Below are positions 5,505 through 9,547 of a stretch of 9,547 nucleotides of DNA, one piece after another. The translations under genes were made by a program, and so were the position numbers. The stretch lies in the NCBI GenBank assembly GCA_041592135.1, contig JBFHQR010000094.1. One strand, given 5' to 3'. How positions within the stretch are numbered: the first letter of the stretch is position 1; each line of letters begins with the position of its first letter. Origin of the DNA: Porticoccus sp041592135 (GTDB lineage: Bacteria; Pseudomonadota; Gammaproteobacteria; Pseudomonadales; Porticoccaceae). Below the pieces are notes generated by a model. That model had not been told where the DNA came from. It did no database searches and saw nothing but the letters and a program-made list of their open reading frames with translations.

Positions 5505-5933
5505 TCAGTTTCGTCCCGGTGGCTCAGTAACCAACCCCACCGAGGGCGCGCCCGCACCCTGCAGCTCGCTCATCAGTTTCACCACCGTGCCGTAGTCCAC
5601 CGCTTTATCGCCCCACACCAGCACCGGCGTTTTCGGCTGCAACCCCATCACCTTGGTCACTTTTTCGATAATCAGTTGCAGGGTTTGCTGTTCATTTTTG
5701 CCATTGCCCAAATCCAGGTAATAGGTGCCATCCGCCTTGACGGAGACAATCAACGGCTCGAGATCCTTGTCCTCGAGGGGGGCTGACGGGGCCTCCGGCA
5801 ATTCTACCTTGACGCCCTGCATCAGCAGCGGCGCGGTGACCATAAAGACGATCAGCAACACCAACATCACGTCGATGTAGGGCACCACATTGATCTCTGC
5901 GACCAGCCGATGTTTTTGCCGGGGTTTTTTCAT
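5505..5933 (-). CDS. tolR: TolR, proton-motive Tol subunit (ExbD/TolR family)
   Basis: TolR joins TolQ in the inner-membrane proton channel that energises TolA. From the ATG at 5931-5933 it has 142 aa. A basic N-terminus (KKPRQKHR) precedes EINVVPYIDVMLVLLIVFM, whose Asp (D21 here) corresponds to the essential transmembrane D23 of E. coli TolR. A periplasmic domain of about 100 residues follows and ends in SVGLVTEP, close to the family's SVGLMTQP. I chose this ATG because GGTGA (5940-5944) lies 6 nt upstream; the TTG at 5939 would add two residues but leaves no spacing. The ATG is 2 nt after the tolQ stop. Confidence 0.97.
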   Translation of the reverse strand: MKKPRQKHRLVAEINVVPYIDVMLVLLIVFMVTAPLLMQGVKVELPEAPSAPLEDKDLEPLIVSVKADGTYYLDLGNGKNEQQTLQLIIEKVTKVMGLQPKTPVLVWGDKAVDYGTVVKLMSELQGAGAPSVGLVTEPPGRN

Positions 5934-5935
5934 GT

Positions 5936-6610
5936 TCAATCACCGTGAATGCGGCGGTGGAGAATGCTGGAAAACTCTTCGGCAAAGGTTTCATAGCTGC
6001 TGTAGATACCGTCGGCCGAGGCCGAATAGCGGTTGTAGGCCAATACCGCCGGAATAGCCGCAAACAGCCCCATGGCAGTGGCGATCAACGCCTCGGAGAT
6101 ACCCGGCGCCACGGTGGCCAGGGTCGCCTGCTGCACAGTGGCGAGCCCGCGGAAAGAATTCATGATGCCCCACACCGTGCCGAACAGGCCGATGTAGGGA
6201 CTGACCGAGGCGACGCTGGCGAGGAACGGCAAATTGCGATTGAGTCGCTCTTCTTCACGGGACAGGGCCACGCGCATGGAACGCTCCGCGCCCTCCATCA
6301 CCGCATCGGGATCGGCGCTGCCCTGCTGGGCCATACGGTTAAACTCCCGATATCCCGCCCGGAAGATACTGGCCAAGCCTTCCGCCGTGCCCTGTGCGCC
6401 ACTGTCGTGATACAGCTGGTTGAGATCGATACCGGACCAGAAGTTGTCCTCGAATTTGCGCAGGGTGTTGCCGGCATTCCGCAGGTAGAGGCCGCGCTGC
6501 ACAATCATCACCCAGGAAATCATGGAAGAAAAAAACAGCAACAGCATGACAAACTGCACCAGCAGTGTGGCATTGGCTATCAGGCTCCACAGGGATAAAT
6601 GTTCGTTCAC
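5936..6610 (-). CDS. tolQ: TolQ, proton-motive Tol subunit (MotA/TolQ/ExbB family)
   Basis: TolQ forms the pentameric membrane scaffold of the TolQR motor. The 224-aa protein has three membrane helices (about 14-37, 128-155, 165-192) with a large cytoplasmic loop between the first two. The motif SPYIGLFGTVWGIM carries T145 and the segment EALIATAMGLFAAIPAV carries T178, matching the conserved channel threonines of E. coli TolQ at the same numbers. The start is GTG, with GGGAG (6617-6621) 6 nt upstream. ybgC precedes it by 20 nt and tolR follows by 2 nt. Confidence 0.97.
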   Translation of the reverse strand: MNEHLSLWSLIANATLLVQFVMLLLFFSSMISWVMIVQRGLYLRNAGNTLRKFEDNFWSGIDLNQLYHDSGAQGTAEGLASIFRAGYREFNRMAQQGSADPDAVMEGAERSMRVALSREEERLNRNLPFLASVASVSPYIGLFGTVWGIMNSFRGLATVQQATLATVAPGISEALIATAMGLFAAIPAVLAYNRYSASADGIYSSYETFAEEFSSILHRRIHGD

Positions 6611-6630
6611 CGGATACTCCCGTTATTCTG

Positions 6631-7032
6631 TTAAAGGGCAGCCTTGAGGGTCTGCATCATGTCTGCCGGAATGGCTGTCGGGCGCTTGGACTGGTGATCG
6701 ATACAAGCGGCCCGCACCACGCCCTCCACTAAAATCTGTTCACCGCGCATGACTGTCTGGGCGATGGTGAAAGAGGTTCTCGTCACCCCCACCAGCCGTG
6801 CGGTGGCGATGATTTCATCGTCCAGCACGGCGGGGACACGATATTTCAATTCCACCGAATGCACCACGAACTGCATCCCATTGAACAACGCCGGCTTGTC
6901 ATAACCCAGCGATCGCATCAGGTCGGTGCGCGCCCGCTCGAGGTATTTCAGGTAATTGGCGTAGTAGACAATGCCACCGGCGTCGGTATCTTCCACATAG
7001 ACGCGAATGGGTAGACAGTATTCCTTGGTCAT
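6631..7032 (-). CDS. ybgC: Acyl-CoA thioesterase YbgC of the Tol-Pal cluster
   Basis: This cytoplasmic hotdog-fold thioesterase is usually the first gene of the tol-pal operon; in other bacteria it hydrolyses acyl-CoA or acyl-ACP and has been linked to phospholipid metabolism. The 133-aa length is typical. The active-site motif VYVEDTDAGGIVYYANYL is at about 11-28, where D17 aligns with the catalytic Asp of the 4-hydroxybenzoyl-CoA thioesterase family. The His seen in VVYH of E. coli is Tyr here, a variant I also associate with Pseudomonas-type proteins. Its ATG overlaps the ruvB stop as ATGA (7029-7032), implying translational coupling between the DNA-repair and envelope genes. Confidence 0.95.
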   Translation of the reverse strand: MTKEYCLPIRVYVEDTDAGGIVYYANYLKYLERARTDLMRSLGYDKPALFNGMQFVVHSVELKYRVPAVLDDEIIATARLVGVTRTSFTIAQTVMRGEQILVEGVVRAACIDHQSKRPTAIPADMMQTLKAAL

Positions 7033-8066
7033 TTATCCATTAAATCCAATGGCCGGTTAACTTTTTGCGGGCTTTGCAAGCCAAAGTGCTCATAGGCGAG
7101 CCGGGTTGCCATACGCCCCCTGGGGGTTCTCGTCATGTAGCCCTGTTGAATCAGGTAGGGCTCCAGCACGTCCTCGATGGTGTCCCGCTCCTCGCTGATC
7201 GCGGCCGCCAGGCTTTCCACCCCCACGGGGCCGCCGTCAAATTTCTCTATGATGGTCAGCAGCAGGCGACGATCCATGTGATCGAAGCCCCTGGCATCCA
7301 CATTGAGCATGTTGAGTGCCAGATCCGCCACCGCGGCGGTAATATCGCCATCCGCCTTCATCTCGGCAAAATCCCGAGCCCGGCGCAGCAGGCGATTGGC
7401 AATGCGCGGGGTTCCCCTGGAGCGCCGGGCGATCTCAAATGCCCCGGCTCTATCCATCTTGACGCCGAGGATGCGCGCAGAGCGGTAGACGATGTGGCTC
7501 AGTTCCTCGACGGAATAAAATTCCAGCCGCTGCACAATCCCGAAGCGATCCCGCAGCGGCGAGGTCAGCAGGCCCGCCCGCGTGGTCGCCCCCACCAGGG
7601 TAAAGGGCGGTAAATCCAGCTTGATGGAGCGGGCCGCCGGGCCTTCGCCGATCATGATATCGAGCTGGAAATCCTCCATCGCGGGATAGATCACCTCCTC
7701 CACCACCGGACTGAGGCGATGGATCTCATCGATAAACAGCACATCCCCGGGTTCCAGGTTGGTCATCAGCGCCGCCAAGTCCCCGGCTTTTTCCAGCACC
7801 GGGCCCGAGGTGGTCTTTAACGCCACCCCCAACTCGTTGGCGATGATATGCGCCAGGGTCGTCTTGCCGAGACCAGGGGGGCCAAATACCAGGGTGTGAT
7901 CCAGTGGTTCACCGCGCTTTTTGGCTGCGCCGATAAAGATTTCCATCTGCTCGCGCACCGCCTCCTGGCCGACATAATCGGCGAGACACAGGGGGCGGAT
8001 AGCGCGGTCAAAACGATCTTCCTGGACGGAGGCTGCGGGGGAAATCAGTCGGTCGGTTTCGATCAT
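7029..8066 (-). CDS. ruvB: Holliday junction branch-migration ATPase RuvB
   Basis: RuvB is the hexameric AAA+ motor that drives branch migration with RuvA in the cytoplasm. The 345-aa protein shows Walker A GPPGLGKTT (62-70), Walker B FIDEIH (111-116), the GATTRAG sensor region (159-165), and an arginine-finger region in LRDRFG (171-176). A C-terminal winged-helix domain (about 265-335) contains GGPVGVESLA and ends near TRLAYEHFGL. The ATG is 24 nt after ruvA; the start MIETDRLIS agrees with the family. A GGAG sits about 17 nt upstream, so the ribosome-binding site is weak. The stop overlaps ybgC by 4 nt. Confidence 0.98.
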   Translation of the reverse strand: MIETDRLISPAASVQEDRFDRAIRPLCLADYVGQEAVREQMEIFIGAAKKRGEPLDHTLVFGPPGLGKTTLAHIIANELGVALKTTSGPVLEKAGDLAALMTNLEPGDVLFIDEIHRLSPVVEEVIYPAMEDFQLDIMIGEGPAARSIKLDLPPFTLVGATTRAGLLTSPLRDRFGIVQRLEFYSVEELSHIVYRSARILGVKMDRAGAFEIARRSRGTPRIANRLLRRARDFAEMKADGDITAAVADLALNMLNVDARGFDHMDRRLLLTIIEKFDGGPVGVESLAAAISEERDTIEDVLEPYLIQQGYMTRTPRGRMATRLAYEHFGLQSPQKVNRPLDLMDK

Positions 8067-8090
8067 GGTGGCCAGTATATCTTGCTCCGC

Positions 8091-8693
8091 TTAGCTTTTA
8101 ACCATGCTTTTCAGCGCCAGGCGAATCAATTCCTGACTGGTTTGCCCTTCATTGGCTACAGCATTCACCATGCGCGCCGCTTCCTGGGGTTTGTAGCCCA
8201 GCGCCACCAGGGCACTCTCCGCTTCCTGGATGTAGTCGGACAGCCCCTGCGCCGGGGTGCGGGTTGCCGCGGGGGCAATGCCGACATCAAAATCCTTGAG
8301 GCGATCGCGCATTTCCACCACCAGGCGTTCGGCGGTTTTCTTGCCCACCCCCGGCAATTTGACCAGTGTTGCCAGGTCGTTGTCCTGCACCCTGCGCACA
8401 AACTCCGTGGCATTCATACCGGAGAGAATGGTCAGCGCCAATTTCGGGCCGACCCCGCTAATTCTGATCAGGTGGCGGAACAGCTCGCGCTCCGTCCGCT
8501 CGGCAAATCCGTAGAGCTGCTGGACATCCTCGCGCACCACAAAATGGGTATGCAGCACCACCGGTTCACCCGGTGCCGGCAGCTCAAAAAAGGTGGTCAG
8601 CGAGACATGGACTTCATAGCCCAACCCCTGCACGTCAATTAACAGTTCAGGCGCCTGGCGCTCCAACAGAATGCCGCTGATTCTTCCAATCAT
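8091..8693 (-). CDS. ruvA: Holliday junction DNA-binding protein RuvA
   Basis: RuvA binds four-way junctions as tetramers and loads RuvB. The 200-aa product has an N-terminal OB fold (1-62) with the acidic-pin residues E55 and D56 in REDVQQLYGF, at the same numbers as in E. coli. Two helix-hairpin-helix motifs follow (ISGVGPKLAL at 78-87 and LPGVGKKTAERL at 113-124). After a flexible Ala/Pro linker (about 137-150) comes the RuvB-binding domain III (about 151-200). The ATG overlaps the ruvC stop as ATGA (8690-8693), so it is probably coupled to ruvC. Confidence 0.98.
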   Translation of the reverse strand: MIGRISGILLERQAPELLIDVQGLGYEVHVSLTTFFELPAPGEPVVLHTHFVVREDVQQLYGFAERTERELFRHLIRISGVGPKLALTILSGMNATEFVRRVQDNDLATLVKLPGVGKKTAERLVVEMRDRLKDFDVGIAPAATRTPAQGLSDYIQEAESALVALGYKPQEAARMVNAVANEGQTSQELIRLALKSMVKS

Positions 8694-9250
8694 TTAGGGC
8701 CAGCCCCCTGCTTGTCTCCCGTACCGGGAATCGATTTCATGCGACCGCGAGAATAGTGGATCCGCGTGCTCATATTGGCGGTGGTGACCAGGGTTCGCGC
8801 GTGGCACAGCGCCACCGCCAGGGCATCGGCAGCGTCCTCGGCCGGCGCCGAGGGCAGGTTGAGCAGCCTGGTGACCATATATTGCACCTGTTCCTTGGTG
8901 GCGGCACCATTGCCCACCACCGACTGCTTGACGGAGCGGGCCGCATACTCGGCCACCGCCAGGCCCCCGTTGACGCCGGCGACAATGGCCGCACCCCTCG
9001 CCTGCCCGAGCTTCAGGGCAGCCCTGGGGTCGCGGGCAAAGAAAATGTCTTCCACCGCCATCGCGGTGGGGCGATGTTGCTCAATAATGCTGCGTAGACT
9101 GTCAAAAATGATTTTCAGGCGCTCCGGCAGCGGGCCTTCCGGCAGACGGATAATGCCGCTGGTAAGGTATTCCGTTTTGGCCCCGACAGCGTTAATCAGG
9201 CCGAAGCCGGTCTTGCGGGAACCCGGGTCAATGCCGAGAATCAGGGTCAT
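8690..9250 (-). CDS. ruvC: Holliday junction resolvase RuvC
   Basis: RuvC is the dimeric endonuclease that cuts Holliday junctions held by RuvAB. From the ATG at 9248-9250 it has 186 aa, slightly longer than the 173 of E. coli because of a C-terminal tail (about 160-186). The catalytic acids are D8 (LGIDPGS), E67 (AVEDIFF), D139 and D142 (AEDAADALA), each one residue off the E. coli positions 7, 66, 138 and 141. GGTGGA at 9256-9261 is a good ribosome-binding site for this ATG. The in-frame ATG at 9256 is too close to it, and an open frame running on to 9373 crosses the promoter and operator. A LexA box lies 17 bp upstream. The gene heads the ruvCAB-tol-pal block. Confidence 0.97.
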   Translation of the reverse strand: MTLILGIDPGSRKTGFGLINAVGAKTEYLTSGIIRLPEGPLPERLKIIFDSLRSIIEQHRPTAMAVEDIFFARDPRAALKLGQARGAAIVAGVNGGLAVAEYAARSVKQSVVGNGAATKEQVQYMVTRLLNLPSAPAEDAADALAVALCHARTLVTTANMSTRIHYSRGRMKSIPGTGDKQGAGPK

Positions 9251-9266
9251 GTTCATCCACCGCCAA

Positions 9267-9286
9267 TACTGTATATTGCTACAGTA
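9267..9286 (-). promoter_or_regulatory. LexA (SOS) box upstream of ruvC
   Basis: TACTGTATATTGCTACAGTA (+ strand) has the gammaproteobacterial LexA core CTGT-N8-ACAG with symmetric TA flanks, very near the E. coli consensus. It lies 17-36 bp before the ruvC ATG, where a repressor would block transcription. Possible promoter hexamers overlap it (TATACT reaching into the box from its right side, or TTGGAT about 10 bp upstream as a -35), but I cannot settle which is used. This predicts DNA-damage induction of ruvCAB and possibly of the genes behind it. Confidence 0.88.
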
Positions 9287-9340
9287 TATTACTGATCCAA
9301 AAATACAAGCCCTGAAATTCACAGAAGTCGATCGGGCATG

Positions 9341-9362
9341 AAAAAGGCGGCCCCCGGGCCAC
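9341..9362 (-). terminator. Terminator-like hairpin, possibly cut by the IS end
   Basis: On the minus strand GTGGCC pairs with GGCCGC (one G-U pair) around a CGGG loop and is followed by five T (9345-9341). It would stop transcription coming from the IS side before it reaches ruvC. The 3' arm (GGGGGCCGCC) could pair with a longer left arm than is present, suggesting that an older terminator of the gene formerly upstream lost part of its left arm when the IS inserted. Confidence 0.5.
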
Positions 9363-9382
9363 TGCTGTCCCACAGTTGAAAG

Positions 9383-9547
9383 TCATAAGGCGAACCTCAT
9401 TTGAGATTCGCCTTTTTTCTGTCTCGGTGGGTCGGGGCACAGGAGCTCTTTTAAGGCTCTTCGCTCAAATAAATTCAGTTGGATCAACCGCAGAATCCGC
9501 TGTACTGTCCAGCCCGCTCTGGCACTGTGGCGAGCAAATGCCAACAG
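9383..9547 (-). CDS. Transposase C-terminal fragment, probably IS4 family (runs off the window)
   Basis: The minus strand stays open from the right edge to a TGA at 9383-9385, giving the last 54 residues of a longer protein. The segment GWTVQRILRLIQLNLFERR followed by LKELLCPDPP, and the short RFAL end, resembles the C-terminal tail I associate with IS4-type DDE transposases. The catalytic DDE residues would lie outside the window, so activity cannot be judged. A hairpin terminator for the opposite strand overlaps its last codons, and a likely IS end follows 8-23 nt after the stop. This is recognition from memory; another IS family remains possible. Confidence 0.55.
   Translation of the reverse strand: MLAFARHSARAGWTVQRILRLIQLNLFERRALKELLCPDPPRQKKGESQMRFAL
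9387..9418 (+). terminator. Strong + strand terminator within the IS end
   Basis: AAGGCGAA (9387-9394) pairs with TTCGCCTT (9407-9414). An inner CTCA/TGAG stem (9396-9399 with 9402-9405) lies beyond one mismatch, and T6 follows at 9413-9418. It stops + strand transcription entering the element from the ruvC side, that is, antisense to the transposase. It is embedded in the final codons of the transposase, a compact arrangement. Confidence 0.75.

Larger units (their letters stand above)
9361..9547 (-). mobile_element. Right end of an insertion sequence (IS4-like), incomplete
   Basis: This segment holds the 3' end of a transposase gene, a short tail, and a probable terminal repeat near CTGTGGGACAGCAGTG (about 9360-9375 on the minus strand), after which the sequence changes to the ruvC leader. 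The other end and any target duplication lie beyond the window, so the exact boundary (9360/9361) is inferred. The element separates ruvC from whatever gene is normally upstream (yebC in Pseudomonas). Confidence 0.5.

Noticed and set aside
5934..5939. TTG start for tolR
   Set aside because: The GGTGA ribosome-binding site would be only 1 nt away from it, while it is well spaced for the ATG at 5933.
7848..8642. 264-codon + strand open frame across ruvB and ruvA
   Set aside because: Antisense to two clearly conserved genes, no recognisable domain; long antisense frames are common in GC-rich coding DNA.
8766..9341. 191-codon + strand open frame opposite ruvC
   Set aside because: Antisense to the conserved RuvC catalytic regions and no family resemblance; the + strand terminator at 9387 is better explained as part of the IS.
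9251..9373. N-terminal extension of ruvC to an upstream start
   Set aside because: It would run through the LexA box, the promoter region and the terminator, adds no RuvC homology, and the ATG at 9250 has a good ribosome-binding site.

Overview
The window looks like chromosomal DNA of a gammaproteobacterium, probably in or near the Pseudomonadales/Cellvibrionales. The gene order ruvC-ruvA-ruvB-ybgC-tolQ-tolR-tolA-tolB-pal-cpoB-queE-queC-tRNA-Lys, all on the minus strand, is the order known from Pseudomonas aeruginosa. The genes are moderately GC-rich, the protein sequences are typical of the group, and a gammaproteobacterial SOS box sits upstream of ruvC. I cannot fix the genus from sequence alone.

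Layout in the direction of transcription (right to left). Bases 9547 to about 9361 hold the 3' end of an insertion sequence: the last 54 codons of a transposase (probably IS4 type), a hairpin terminator facing the other way, and a likely terminal repeat. A short leader follows, with a partial terminator and a near-perfect LexA box (9267-9286). Next come ruvC, ruvA and ruvB (Holliday-junction resolution), then ybgC, tolQ, tolR, tolA, tolB and pal (envelope constriction and outer-membrane stability). Junctions from ruvC to pal are overlaps or gaps of at most 31 nt, so one long transcript is possible. After a 164-nt gap with a strong hairpin comes cpoB. A probable terminator then separates queE and queC (queuosine precursor synthesis) from the block above, and a tRNA-Lys(UUU) gene follows 47 nt after queC.

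Bases 1-428 have no convincing gene. They hold hairpins, a + strand terminator and two degraded copies of the tRNA-Lys 3' end. The corresponding tRNA-Lys gene in Pseudomonas is a known integration site for islands of the pKLC102/PAPI-1 type, so these copies may be scars of past integration.

Nothing in the core genes looks like a new system. The points most worth a second look are the SOS box at the head of a possible recombination-plus-envelope operon, the Pro/Lys-rich TonB-like middle of TolA, the tRNA-like repeats downstream of tRNA-Lys, and the IS end that seems to cut into a terminator upstream of ruvC. Several start codons were reassigned from ribosome-binding-site evidence (ruvC, tolR, cpoB).
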